In this document: positions 16,372 through 25,408 of the stretch, piece by piece
Numbering within the stretch: the first letter of the stretch is position 1
Layout of the letters: the number at the start of each line of letters is the position of its first letter
Assembly: GCA_003225455.1 (NCBI GenBank)
Contig: QIAB01000074.1
Coordinates: 24,846-61,269, forward strand
DNA length: 36,424 nucleotides
Origin: Acidobacteriota bacterium
Lineage (GTDB): Bacteria; Acidobacteriota; Terriglobia; Terriglobales; Acidobacteriaceae
Reading direction: 5' to 3'
Translations under genes and position numbers: made by a program
Notes under the pieces: generated by a model
Database searches by the model: none
The model's input: the letters and a program-made list of their open reading frames with translations, nothing else
What the model was told of the DNA's origin: nothing

Positions 16372-17883
16372 ATGAACCGTCGAACCTTTCTCCAAAGCGC
16401 CGCTGCCGGGGCTGCATCGCTTGCTTTTTCCCACAACTCACTCGCTGAAACCTCCAGCCCCGACCTCACCACCATCCAGAAAGAAATCGAGAAGCGACAT
16501 GGCGAATCGGTGCAGCGCTTGCAGCAGTGGATTCGCCAGCCCTCGATTGCCGCCGAGAAGCGCGGCATGGACGAAGGCTGCGACCTTACCATGCGCATGC
16601 TGCGCGATGCCGGATTCGGCGAGGTCACGAAAATTCCCACCGACGGCCAGCCCGGCATTTTTGCCATGCTCGATGCCGGCGCGTCGCGCAGCATCGGCAT
16701 GTACTTCATGTATGACGTGAAGCAGGCCGATCCGGCGGAGTGGTCGTCGCCGCCATTTGAGGCGGCGCTGGTTGATAAGCCCGGCCTCGGCAAATGCGTC
16801 GTGGGCCGAGGCGCCGTGAATCAGAAAGGTCCGGAAGCGGCATTTTTAGCGGCGCTGCACGCTATTCGTGGGGCAGGCCGCAAGTTGCCTGTCAATTTGG
16901 TGTTGGTCGCGGAAGGCGAAGAAGAAATTGGATCTCCGCATTTTCCCCAGATTGTGCGCCGCTCCGAAGTGCTAGCAGCGCTGCGAAAATGCAACGGAAT
17001 TTACATGCCCTCGGCCGAGCAGGATCTCGACGGCAAAGTGACGATGACACTCGGCGCCAAAGGCGTGATCGAGTGCGAACTGGTTTCGAGCGGCGAAAAG
17101 TGGGGACGCGGTCCGCGCAAAGACGTTCACTCCAGTACCAAAGCCATGCTTGACAGCCCGGCGTGGCACTTAGTCGAAGCTCTTGTGACCCTCGTCTCGC
17201 CCGATGGCAATACGCCCGCGATCGAAGGCTTCGCCGACAAAGCACGTCCGTTGTCAGCCGAAGAGAAGAAGATGATTGCTGAGGCCGCGCGCCGCCTTGA
17301 TGAGAACGTCGCCAAGAAACAGCTCAGCGCCGATCATTGGGTTCACGACGTGAATTACGAGCAAGCTCTGGACCTCTTGCAATCGCGGCCAACCGTGAAC
17401 ATTGAAGGCCTGGTCGGTGGCTACACCGGACCAGGCGGCAAGACAATTCTCCCACATCGCGCTGTCGCAAAGCTCGATCTGCGGCTGGTGCCCGATATGA
17501 AGGCTGACGAAGCTCTCGCCGCGTTGAAAGCACATCTTGCGAAGCACGGCTTTGGCGATATCGAAGTGAACATGACGGGCGGCTACGATCCGAACAGCAC
17601 GTCGGCCGACGCGCCGCTCATCCGCGCACAAATTGCTGTGTACCATCAGAAAGGAATTGACCCCATCATTCTTCCACGCAGCGCGGGATCGTGGCCTGGA
17701 TACGTCTTTACCGGGGATCCATTGCATCTTGCTGCCGGGCACTTCGGTATGGGCCACGGCAGCGGCGCGCATGCTCCGGATGAGTATTACGTGATCGAAT
17801 CCATGAATCCGAATGTGCAGGGAATTGATGGCGCAGTGCGCTCCCACGTCGAATATCTGTATGAACTGGCTGCTGTCAAATAG
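16372..17883 (+). CDS. M20-family metallohydrolase-like protein with Tat signal
   Basis: A 503-residue protein. The N-terminus NRRTFLQSAAAGAASLAF is a twin-arginine export signal, so the protein is folded and probably loaded with metal before export. The M20 fold is recognisable from EWSSPPFEAALVD, GRGAVNQKGPEAA, EGEEEIGSPHF, KDVHSSTKAML (dimerisation-domain His) and HGSGAHAPDEYYVIE. Two expected metal-site residues differ: the usual His-x-Asp reads MYD (Met113), and the bridging Asp after GRGA is Asn150. It may belong to a divergent subfamily with altered metal binding, or be catalytically impaired. Substrate unknown; related enzymes are peptidases or amidohydrolases. Confidence 0.82.
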   Translation: MNRRTFLQSAAAGAASLAFSHNSLAETSSPDLTTIQKEIEKRHGESVQRLQQWIRQPSIAAEKRGMDEGCDLTMRMLRDAGFGEVTKIPTDGQPGIFAMLDAGASRSIGMYFMYDVKQADPAEWSSPPFEAALVDKPGLGKCVVGRGAVNQKGPEAAFLAALHAIRGAGRKLPVNLVLVAEGEEEIGSPHFPQIVRRSEVLAALRKCNGIYMPSAEQDLDGKVTMTLGAKGVIECELVSSGEKWGRGPRKDVHSSTKAMLDSPAWHLVEALVTLVSPDGNTPAIEGFADKARPLSAEEKKMIAEAARRLDENVAKKQLSADHWVHDVNYEQALDLLQSRPTVNIEGLVGGYTGPGGKTILPHRAVAKLDLRLVPDMKADEALAALKAHLAKHGFGDIEVNMTGGYDPNSTSADAPLIRAQIAVYHQKGIDPIILPRSAGSWPGYVFTGDPLHLAAGHFGMGHGSGAHAPDEYYVIESMNPNVQGIDGAVRSHVEYLYELAAVK

Positions 17884-17902
17884 AATCAAGTAGCAACCGA
17901 AC

Positions 17903-18478
17903 TCATTCCCAATGCCTCGGATAAGGCGCCCATCCATGTACAGGGCTTGGTGGCCATGGACTCGGATCTGACGGCGGGCTGGGAGTGGACGCAATGCGCG
18001 CCTGATCCACGTTCACTGTTGCTTCCGACTCCGCCACCGCCCGCCGCGCCAGCCGCATCTTCGCCTCTGATGACAGCATTTGATCGAAGGTCAAGCGGAG
18101 TACACCCTCCGCATAAAAGTACGTGTCCCATTTCTTGAGGCGCAGCTCTCTCGCGTTTATGTCGGCTGAATTTTCATCCGTGCCCAGTATCAGTGTGAAG
18201 CGCGCGTAAATCGGCTGGGGCAATCTGAATTCCGCTGCGATGGCGCGGGCTGTGGACATATAAATGCGATTGGCTTCGGTTTCCGGCCACTTCTGATGTT
18301 TGGGATTGCGGACCTCAAATAAAGTCTGGGACGCGCAGAGTTGCGTCAGGATTAAGAGCACAACCACGGTCTGCACGAGAGTCATGTGAGGAAAGCAAGA
18401 TTGCTGGCGGGACGCATCGCAAGTTGCAGGTTGGCTAGTCCACCGGCTTGTCGAGTCTGATTGCCGCCGATCAGGCAT
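17903..18478 (-). CDS. Hypothetical protein with N-terminal export segment
   Basis: A 191-residue protein with no recognised family. ATG 18478 has a strong AGGAGG five bases ahead, which favours it over ATG 18385; the latter would start directly at a signal-peptide-like segment (MTLVQTVVVLLILTQLCAS). The body (NRIYMSTARAIAAEFRLPQP, then DINARELRLKKWD) resembles a small periplasmic domain. The C-terminus is Pro/Ser-rich. It faces the M20 gene tail-to-tail. Function unknown. Confidence 0.6.
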   Translation of the reverse strand: MPDRRQSDSTSRWTSQPATCDASRQQSCFPHMTLVQTVVVLLILTQLCASQTLFEVRNPKHQKWPETEANRIYMSTARAIAAEFRLPQPIYARFTLILGTDENSADINARELRLKKWDTYFYAEGVLRLTFDQMLSSEAKMRLARRAVAESEATVNVDQARIASTPSPPSDPSPWPPSPVHGWAPYPRHWE

Positions 18479-18718
18479 CGCCGCCTCCTGCGATTGGACG
18501 CGCAGAGTGCCAACATGTGAGCAAACCTCATGGCCTTAGTTCTTGGGGGTTGAACCGAACATTCAGGGAATCGATAGCGCAGCCCTCGTGCAGCATAATT
18601 ATTTGTTACCAGCAAGCCACACAATATCCCTCGCCGCTGGTTAAAAGCGCGGGATCTCGGGATGACACCAGTCGAGGCAGGCAGAGCCTTCCGCAGGCAG
18701 GGCTCGCGCCAAGCACAC

Positions 18719-19777
18719 TCAGTTACTCTGGACTTCCTCCGGTACCACTTTCAACTCCAACTTCTCCGTCCATCTCAGCACAATCAGCGCGCTACTCACG
18801 CCCACGCGCGCATCGGTGAGCAGGCGATGCAGATCGTCAACTCCAGCGACCGGCTTACCATCGAACGAAATGATTACGTCGCCTTCGCGTAACCCCGCGC
18901 GCTGCGCGGGGCTGTCGGGCGTCACTGCGGCTACGATCACGCCGCTCTTTTGCTGCAGGTCATAGAAACGCACCAGGCGGCGGTGCAGCGGAGCGGTTTG
19001 CGCTTCGACTCCGATGTACGCGCGGCGAATGCGCCCATCTTGCAGCAGGCGTCCCGCAACGAACTTTGCCGTGTTGATCCCAATCGCAAAGCACAATCCC
19101 TGCGCGCCCATGATGGTCGCAGTGTTTACGCCAACTACGTGCCCATCAGACGTGACAAGCGGCCCACCGGAGTTGCCCGGATTCAACGAAGCATCGGTCT
19201 GGATAACGTCGTCAATCAGTCTTCCGGAGTACGAACGTAGTGATCTTCCCAGCGCGCTTACAACACCGGCCGTGACAGTGTACTGAAAGCCGTAGGGGTT
19301 TCCGATGGCAATCGCCAATTGCCCAACCCGCAGCTTCTGCGAATCGCCCAGGGGAGCGGCGACCAGCGCTGGCGCATCGATTCGAATCACGGCTAGATCG
19401 GTGGCTGGGTCGTCGCCGATGGTGTGTGCCGGGAAGCGGCCGCCATCGGAAAAGGAAACCTGAATCCGCCTGGCGTCATGCACCACGTGGCTGTTGGTAA
19501 GAATCAATCCGTCGGGAGTGAATACAAAGCCCGAGCCCCCGCCCTGGCGCTCACGCGGCTAGCCTGCGCGGCTTCTGCCAGCTTGGGCGACATCAATCTT
19601 GACAACTGACGGACTGATTTTTTCCGACGCGCTGATTACGGCAGCCGAGTAGGCATCGAGCAAGGTCGAATCGCCCACCCCACCTGGATCGGGTGCTTGG
19701 CAGGGAAAACAACTGCACTGTCCTGACTCATAAAAGCTAGATGAACTCAGAAGCCGTGCGGATTCAGGCGCGATCAC
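18719..19777 (-). pseudogene. HtrA/DegP-like trypsin-family serine protease with an in-frame TAG
   Basis: One reading frame runs from GTG 19777 to 18719 but carries TAG at 19561-19559 (codon 73). Before it lies AYSAAVISASEKISPSVVKI; directly after it PRERQGGGSGFVFTPDG continues the normal protease N-terminus. The catalytic triad follows: His in LTNSHVVHD, Asp in ATDLAVI and Ser in NPGNSGGPL. A C-terminal PDZ domain contains AGLREGDVIISFDGKPV. A single C-to-T change of CAG (Gln) would explain the stop. The start overlaps the hemerythrin stop by four bases (GTGA). No signal peptide is seen. Restart at TTG 19507 is possible but would lose the first barrel strands. It could also be a sequencing error. 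Confidence 0.8.
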
Positions 19778-20277
19778 TTGCCTGAAGTCTTCGGACGCAG
19801 ACGCGTTGCTTCGGACGGAACGATGCACGCTTGAGAGGAATTGGCCAGCACCGCTTCAAGTGCCTTGCCGAGCACAGCGAGTTGATCCGCGCTCACCTTC
19901 TGCTGCAGTTGCTCGAACAACTGCCGTTCTTCCTTGCGGATGTGCGCGGAGAGCGTATCGGCAAAAATCTTTAAATCCGATGGAGCCAGCTGACGTTTTG
20001 CAGCAGAAGCAACAAAATCTCGCAAGCGTTTGTGCTCCGCCAAAAGTTCCTCGACTAACGCCCGCAGCTCAGAAAGGCGGGCGGCAGCAGGGAAGAGTTC
20101 AAGCTCCTCGGCTTCGAAGTGAGCTGCAACCTCCTGCTCGAAAATCTGCTGAATCTCCGCTTGCCAGGCATCGGCATCGACCTCGCCGGATTGAATCGCG
20201 CGATCCAATCGCACGCACAGTACCAGCGCGTGCTGATGCTGACGCGAAAGCGGAATCAGATTCTTGTCACGGAGCAT
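19774..20277 (-). CDS. Hemerythrin-like (HHE) domain protein
   Basis: A 167-residue all-helical protein with the di-iron ligand pattern: His16 (SRQHQHALVL), His53 and Glu57 (HFEAEE), His82 (EHKRLRD), and His112 and Glu116 (HIRKEE). Such proteins bind oxygen or nitric oxide or sense iron and redox state. Its stop overlaps the GTG start of the htrA-like gene by four bases, so the two would be translated together. That suggests a redox-linked protein quality-control unit, though the protease partner is now interrupted. Confidence 0.85.
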   Translation of the reverse strand: MLRDKNLIPLSRQHQHALVLCVRLDRAIQSGEVDADAWQAEIQQIFEQEVAAHFEAEELELFPAAARLSELRALVEELLAEHKRLRDFVASAAKRQLAPSDLKIFADTLSAHIRKEERQLFEQLQQKVSADQLAVLGKALEAVLANSSQACIVPSEATRLRPKTSGK

Positions 20278-20300
20278 TGAGAAAGTCTAGCTCAGGATCA

Positions 20301-21164
20301 TCATGGCAGCGCGAGATCCTGAGGAGACTTGAGTATACCGGCAGTCGCGTCATCGCTCTCGAAATCCGCCGAACGCAACGTGAGCCAGTCTGTGCGCACA
20401 CGGTCCCACTCCTGCACCAGCAGTCCGTAGGCTTCGAAGAACTCGCGAATGCGAAGACGATCCCAGCCCACGATATCTTCAAGAATGGGCGCCAGCACGG
20501 CCAAAGCATTGGTGCTCAGCACGGTTCGCTTGGCCACGTGGGCTACATGCTTGGCCTCGGAGACGGCGATCGTAAAGCCGTCCCGCACGTTCACGTGCAG
20601 CATTACGTGAACATCGGAGCTGCCGTCGCCGGTGTAAACAATTTGATCGGGCCCAACCTGCAGTTTGGCTTGCAAGCGGTCCAGTACGGCAACCTTACCG
20701 TAGCCGGCCGTGGCACGAATCACGCTGTCGATCCCGCCCTCCGTGTTGTAACGGAATTCTGTTCCGTAAATATGATCGGCGGGGAGCATTCCCTCCAGCG
20801 CTGACTGAATAACTTCCACCGGGGCCGCAGACAAAACATAGAAGTCGAACTGATAGCCTTCGATCCCGCCCTCAAGAATCTTGGAGAGAAGTTCGATATT
20901 TTCCTTCAACCGGATAATTTTCCCGACCTCATAGAGATGTTCGCGGCGCACGCGGCTGCGAAACTCAGGATCATGCAGAAGCAGGTAGGCAAGTTCCGCT
21001 CCCTGCTGCACCAAATTGAGCCTTGCCATCCCCTTCGCTTTGCGCTCGAATTCAGCCGTGGGAATCCCAACCAGCTCACTCAATACATATCCGGAATCAT
21101 TAAACGTGAGCGTCTGATCGAAATCGCTCGCAAAAATGTAGCGTTTCAAAACTTTATCAGTCAT
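20301..21164 (-). CDS. HAD-superfamily phosphatase (phosphoserine-phosphatase-like)
   Basis: ATG 21164 is preferred over an upstream TTG at 21203. The 287-residue protein has HAD motif I in [14 protein letters not shown] (nucleophile Asp and acid/base Asp), motif II around YVLSAAP, and motifs III-IV in KVAVLDRL and [13 protein letters not shown]. An alpha-helical cap lies between motifs I and II (about 30-110), as in phosphoserine phosphatase-type enzymes. The substrate cannot be named from sequence. It is immediately upstream of the hemerythrin gene on the same strand, with a 23-base gap, and may share its transcript. Confidence 0.8.
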   Translation of the reverse strand: MTDKVLKRYIFASDFDQTLTFNDSGYVLSELVGIPTAEFERKAKGMARLNLVQQGAELAYLLLHDPEFRSRVRREHLYEVGKIIRLKENIELLSKILEGGIEGYQFDFYVLSAAPVEVIQSALEGMLPADHIYGTEFRYNTEGGIDSVIRATAGYGKVAVLDRLQAKLQVGPDQIVYTGDGSSDVHVMLHVNVRDGFTIAVSEAKHVAHVAKRTVLSTNALAVLAPILEDIVGWDRLRIREFFEAYGLLVQEWDRVRTDWLTLRSADFESDDATAGILKSPQDLALP

Positions 21165-21365
21165 ATCCAGATTAGATTCACTAGAGTGGCCGAAAGCAAA
21201 CAAAAAACATTTATAGCGTGGATCACAACTTCAGCTTGTTCCGCGCGATGTCGCCTTGCGCTTTACTAAATAGTTGGCAGCGTTGAGAATATGAGTATGA
21301 CCTCGTAAGCTGCGGCCTTCCTATTCGGCTGCATTCGATTGTTAATTTCTTGTTAAGGAGCGTTC

Positions 21366-21554
21366 ATGGCAGCGACTGGAGAACTCATTCGTCTTATCAA
21401 TTATGTCGATGACATTACCACCACCCTACGTCGCATCAGCGCTACCATTCCCATGATGGACGCTGACGAGCGCAAGAAGCTCGCCGAACACATGCGTAGC
21501 GCCACCTCCAATTTCACCGCCGTTCTGAGTCAACTGGAAAAGGGAGTTCAGTAG
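21366..21554 (+). CDS. Small conserved-looking helical protein (62 residues), coupled to Hbd
   Basis: AAGGAG lies just ahead of ATG 21366. The product (starts MAATGELIRLINYVDDITTT) is predicted helical and amphipathic, with no cysteines or membrane span. No family is recognised. Its TAG stop shares a base with the GTG start of the 3-hydroxybutyryl-CoA dehydrogenase gene, so the two are likely translationally coupled. A possible accessory of the dehydrogenase is inferred from position alone. Confidence 0.7.
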   Translation: MAATGELIRLINYVDDITTTLRRISATIPMMDADERKKLAEHMRSATSNFTAVLSQLEKGVQ

Positions 21555-22429
21555 TGGCCGAAGTGAAAACGGTCGCCGTAATTGGCGCCGGAACCATGGG
21601 GCGTGGCATCGCTTATGTGGCCGCACTCGGCGGGTACCGCACGGTTCTTGAAGATCTTCTTCCCAATGCGCTGCGCAAGGCGGAGAGCGAGATTCGCTCT
21701 CAGCTCGATAAAGCGGTCGAACTTGGTAAGGTTTCCGTGGGCGTAGCGGACGCGACTTTCTCCCGGATCGAATATGCAGCCTCGGTCGAAGAAGCCGCGC
21801 GCGAAGCTGATCTTGTGATCGAGGCCGTTCCCGAGGAGATGGAATCGAAGATCGAGATTTTCACTCTGCTCGATAAAATCTGCCGTCCGGGCACAATCCT
21901 CGCGTCCAACACATCTTCCCTCAGCATCACGGAGATCGCCAGCGTTACGTATCGCGCGGAGAAATGCTTGGGCATGCACTTTTTCAATCCCGTCCACAAA
22001 ATGAAGTTGCTTGAAATCGTTCGCGCGCTCGAGACGGACGACGACACGCTGGCGACCGCTGTCGAAGTCGGTAGGCGCATGGGGAAAGAAGTCGTTGCAA
22101 TTAAGGAATCTCCCGGTTTCATCACCAGCCGCATTAATGCGATGATCGGAAACGAAGCATTCTACATGCTGCAGGAAGGGATTGCTTCTGCGGGAGATAT
22201 CGATAAAGCTTTAAAGTTAGGCTTGAACCACCCCATGGGGCCGTTTGAGCTCGTCGATCTGGTCGGCCTTGATACGCGCTTGCACATCCTCGATTATCTG
22301 CACAAGACGTTTGGAGAGAAATATCGTCCTGCACCGCTTTTGGTGCAGTACGTTAAGGCTGGGCGCCTCGGGCGCAAATCTCGACGCGGCGTCTACGAAT
22401 ATCCGGAACAGGATGCCATAGAGGCTTGA
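21554..22429 (+). CDS. hbd: 3-hydroxybutyryl-CoA dehydrogenase (3-hydroxyacyl-CoA dehydrogenase family)
   Basis: GTG 21554 overlaps the preceding stop by one base. The 291-residue protein has an N-terminal Rossmann fold (VAVIGAGTMGRGIAYVAAL), the ILASNTSSLSITEIA stretch, the catalytic-His region LGMHFFNPVHKMKLLEIV and a C-terminal helical dimerisation domain (NHPMGPFELVDLVGLDTRL). It interconverts acetoacetyl-CoA and 3-hydroxybutyryl-CoA with NAD(P)H, in fatty-acid oxidation, butyrate metabolism or polyhydroxybutyrate turnover. It is the stand-alone dehydrogenase without a fused hydratase. Confidence 0.92.
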   Translation: MAEVKTVAVIGAGTMGRGIAYVAALGGYRTVLEDLLPNALRKAESEIRSQLDKAVELGKVSVGVADATFSRIEYAASVEEAAREADLVIEAVPEEMESKIEIFTLLDKICRPGTILASNTSSLSITEIASVTYRAEKCLGMHFFNPVHKMKLLEIVRALETDDDTLATAVEVGRRMGKEVVAIKESPGFITSRINAMIGNEAFYMLQEGIASAGDIDKALKLGLNHPMGPFELVDLVGLDTRLHILDYLHKTFGEKYRPAPLLVQYVKAGRLGRKSRRGVYEYPEQDAIEA

Positions 22430-22536
22430 GGTTCGTTGGCTGATCGACCCCCAGTTCCAAACTACTTCAGCGGTTGAAGCGAGACGGGCGCCGACGCCCG
22501 CCTAACAGCCCGCGCGTCCGCCGGCGCTACCGGACA

Positions 22537-23604
22537 TCACTTGTTTATATCTTCCTTCGCTTCCAACCGCCTGACCAATGTGTCCAGGAATGGCTTAGTT
22601 TGCGCCGGAGCGCCGCCAGCCGAGAGCTTCATTTCTTTCACGGCGTTGTCGAAGTCTCCTTTGGCGCATGCTATGCGCGCAGATTCGTTGTGAATAATCC
22701 AGTGGTCGGGATTTTTCTTGATGTTCATCTGGAAGATTTCGAATGCCTGCGCCTGTTGTCCTTGAGTCTGAAGCTGACGCCCGTAGCCATGGAGCTGAAT
22801 TGCGTTTGCCATGCTGATAGCTTTGTTCCGCGTGGCTGAGGCATCGTCCTTCCGTCCCAGCGCTTCGAGAGCTTGCGATTTGGTAATGAGATTGTCGAAC
22901 CGTTCTTCGTTCTGAATTGACTGGTCTTCGTACTTCAGGGCATCTTCCATATTTAGTTTGTTGGTGACCAGATAGGTCGCAGCGTCATCCCATCCAAACC
23001 AGGTGTACTGCGCCAAGCCGCGAAGCTGGTTATGCAGGCTGGCTTGCACGATCTCATTCGTATTCACGCCGACTTTGAATGGAACGGCTACCTTCTCCCA
23101 TCGCAGCGTAACAATCGTGGAATCCGGCTTGACATCATCAAAATCGTAGGCGAGGGCTTCGTGGAGCTCAGTGGGCTGGGGCTTTACTGTCACGCGCAGA
23201 GCATCTTCTTTCTCATCGTAAGTAAAGCTCCCCCAGGAAGTGGAATTTTTGGAGAAGATGACCGTCCAATCTTTCTCGCCTGGGATCATGTGCAGACCAT
23301 AGGTTCCCTTGGGCAGCGGCTTGCCCTCGACGGTAACCGGATCGGTGAATGTGATCGTTGTATTCTCGTTGGCCCCGGCACGCCACACTTGTCCATACGG
23401 GACTATGCTGCCCCAGATTTTTCTGCTATTCACCAAGGGGCGATGGTAGTTGACTGTGATATCGGTTATGCCAATTCGCTGAGTCACAACCGCGTGCTGG
23501 CTTTGCCGCGGCAAATCGAGAATGGTCGATTGTGCATGAGCAAGCTGGGTGAGCACGGCGACGGTTTGGAATAACAACAGAACACGTCTGAAGTGTTTGT
23601 GCAC
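22537..23604 (-). CDS. DUF2911-domain exported protein with TPR-like C-terminus
   Basis: GTG 23604 has GGGAGG nine bases upstream. The 355-residue protein begins with a signal peptide (VLLLFQTVAVLTQLAHAQS). A DUF2911 domain follows (about 30-175: ITVNYHRPLVNSRKIWGSIV, YGQVWRAGANENTTI, LPKGTYGLHMIP). The C-terminal half (about 215-345) is helical with TPR-like spacing (RFDNLITKSQALEALGRKDD, GQQAQAFEIFQMNIKKNPDH). DUF2911 proteins are common in Acidobacteria and Bacteroidetes, are probably periplasmic, and have unknown function. Confidence 0.87.
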   Translation of the reverse strand: MHKHFRRVLLLFQTVAVLTQLAHAQSTILDLPRQSQHAVVTQRIGITDITVNYHRPLVNSRKIWGSIVPYGQVWRAGANENTTITFTDPVTVEGKPLPKGTYGLHMIPGEKDWTVIFSKNSTSWGSFTYDEKEDALRVTVKPQPTELHEALAYDFDDVKPDSTIVTLRWEKVAVPFKVGVNTNEIVQASLHNQLRGLAQYTWFGWDDAATYLVTNKLNMEDALKYEDQSIQNEERFDNLITKSQALEALGRKDDASATRNKAISMANAIQLHGYGRQLQTQGQQAQAFEIFQMNIKKNPDHWIIHNESARIACAKGDFDNAVKEMKLSAGGAPAQTKPFLDTLVRRLEAKEDINK

Positions 23605-23736
23605 GGAAGCAGACCTCCCATTTCGAAATGTTTATCGATCCCCTGAGATTAGGTCACACAAAACGAGCGTTTAGACGAATGCTGAAGCCGCCGGTTAGCA
23701 CGGAGGAGCGGAAGACTGGACGAAGGGATGATGAGA

Positions 23737-24999
23737 TTAGATCCGGCACTTGCTGAAACTCAGCCCGCTAAGCCCCACAACTTTGGCTGGATCGATGCCC
23801 TTGCTGCAAACCAGCACGTGGAAGGCCTCGCCCATTCCCGCTGGAGTCACCAGATGCTTGAGCTGCAGCGCAACTTTGGCCGTCTCCTGCAGCAATCTGC
23901 AGTCTTCGAAAGCGTCTGCGAACTGATTTTGCTCGCCGATTCCCATCAGAAATTGTGATTGCGTGAGCAGCGGCTGCACTTGCATGCCATCTTGTTCCGC
24001 AGCCGCCGTCAGCGCAGTAAAGTTCACGTGAGCGGTGATGTCCTGATCGCCGGGAGCTTCGTAAGGGCTGGCGCTCACCGAGTGTTGGCGGAACGCCATC
24101 AAGGTCCCGCGATGCCGTCCCGCGAGCGTCTCCTCGCGCGTGTAGCCATAATCGACGACGATGATGATCCCCTGCGTTAGCGCGGTCCCCATCTTTGCCA
24201 TATAGCGTTGCGCCAGTAAGGGCACTTCGACCCGTTCTCCATCTTCAGGTTGGACACTATAGCGATCAAGGAATTCCATCTCATCAGAGGATGCTGGCGC
24301 CCAGGTTTCGACGAAGCGGCCATCTTTTATTCCGATGCGCAGTTCACCGCGCGGGCTGAGAACCTCGACCGGGAGGGCATCGAAGAATTCGTTGGCAAAA
24401 ATGATCACGGGTATCTCACGGGCGAGAGCCCTCTCCCGTGAGAAGATTCCCGGACCGTCGCCCGAGGGAACGACTGAAGTCACGTCCTTTTCCGTTGCTG
24501 CTGGCAAGTTCGCTAAGGGCATGGCTTCGGCCATGCCGTAAGGCCCGCGAGAAATATGGTGCTTCAACCCCTCAGGAGATAACGACGTCTTCCCCGCTAT
24601 GAAGTGCCGCTCCAAATTCGCCTGCAATCGCCGCTGCAACGCCGTGGATTTTTCCAGCAATGAATAGTGCAGCGCGCGAAAGAACCCCGGAAACTTCTTC
24701 TCTGACCAATCCAGCAAATCGCGTGCGAACAGTCCCCGTCCCGGGCCAAGCTCTAAAATTTCAATTTGCCCCGGAGAACCGAGCACTCGCCATATCTCTT
24801 CGAACTGACGTGCAAGCAGCCTCCCAAAAACGGCGTGAACGTCACTTGAGGTATAAAAATCCCCCGCCTTGCCGAACCGCTCCACGTCGCGCGAGTAATA
24901 CCCCAGATCGGGGTCGTAGAGACACATCTCCATATATTGCGAGAACGGAATCGGCCCGCGCTCGTGGATTTCCTGCTGAATTCTCTCGCGCAGGGTCAC
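23737..24999 (-). CDS. MidA/NDUFAF7-like SAM-dependent methyltransferase (DUF185)
   Basis: GTG 24999, with GGAAGGGG ahead, overlaps the upstream gene's TGA by four bases (GTGA); the longer open frame to 25101 lies inside that gene. The 420-residue protein shows the family signature: GPIPFSQYMEMCLYDPDLGY, then GDFYTSSDVHAVFG, and SAM motif I in IEILELGPGRGLFARDLL. FANEFFDALPVEV and GIIIVVDYGYTREE are further conserved blocks. The mitochondrial relative methylates an Arg of complex I subunit NDUFS2. A bacterial substrate is not known. A decayed copy of its 3' end is found at 28153-28370. Confidence 0.88.
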   Translation of the reverse strand: MTLRERIQQEIHERGPIPFSQYMEMCLYDPDLGYYSRDVERFGKAGDFYTSSDVHAVFGRLLARQFEEIWRVLGSPGQIEILELGPGRGLFARDLLDWSEKKFPGFFRALHYSLLEKSTALQRRLQANLERHFIAGKTSLSPEGLKHHISRGPYGMAEAMPLANLPAATEKDVTSVVPSGDGPGIFSRERALAREIPVIIFANEFFDALPVEVLSPRGELRIGIKDGRFVETWAPASSDEMEFLDRYSVQPEDGERVEVPLLAQRYMAKMGTALTQGIIIVVDYGYTREETLAGRHRGTLMAFRQHSVSASPYEAPGDQDITAHVNFTALTAAAEQDGMQVQPLLTQSQFLMGIGEQNQFADAFEDCRLLQETAKVALQLKHLVTPAGMGEAFHVLVCSKGIDPAKVVGLSGLSFSKCRI

Positions 25000-25298
25000 A
25001 ACCCCTTCCGCTGGCGATCCGCCCGGTCTTGCGGCGTGCGAATGAACATTTCGATCAGATAATCGTGCAGCGCGTCGTAAAGCTGGCGCTGGAAGGTCCA
25101 CTCGAATTGAGGATGATCCAAATCGCGGGGATGAAGCTCAAAATAATATGTATGCACCGGTATTGCGGAATCCTTGAATTGAATGATGACTTCCACTCCA
25201 TCGCCTTTAGCCCGCGCCGAGAAGTCCAGCAGAGGATGCTCATAGAGCTGCAACTGCGCTAGCACCCGGTCCAGCCGAGCCTGCGTGTTCTGATTCAC
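24996..25298 (-). CDS. Hypothetical protein upstream of the MidA-like gene
   Basis: About 100 residues; GTG 25298 is chosen over TTG 25304, and neither has a clear ribosome binding site. No family is recognised. The sequence is acidic/aromatic and mixed alpha/beta (DGVEVIIQFKDSAIPVHTYY, then PQFEWTFQRQLYDALHDYLI), with a basic C-terminal tail. The four-base overlap with the methyltransferase gene suggests a functional pair. Confidence 0.65.
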   Translation of the reverse strand: MNQNTQARLDRVLAQLQLYEHPLLDFSARAKGDGVEVIIQFKDSAIPVHTYYFELHPRDLDHPQFEWTFQRQLYDALHDYLIEMFIRTPQDRADRQRKGL

Positions 25299-25408
25299 GA
25301 ACAAGATTGTATTTGAAGTTGACAGAGGGGGGCAGTAGTCGTCCTACAGCCGCATCAACTGGGGGGTCGCGTGAATCCGGCGAACACAAAGCCGCTCGTG
25401 GCCCTAAG

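Noticed and set aside
19559-19561. Stop-codon reassignment or selenocysteine/pyrrolysine-type recoding
   Set aside because: Several other genes end normally with TAG, and the site is in a linker with no special residue expected.
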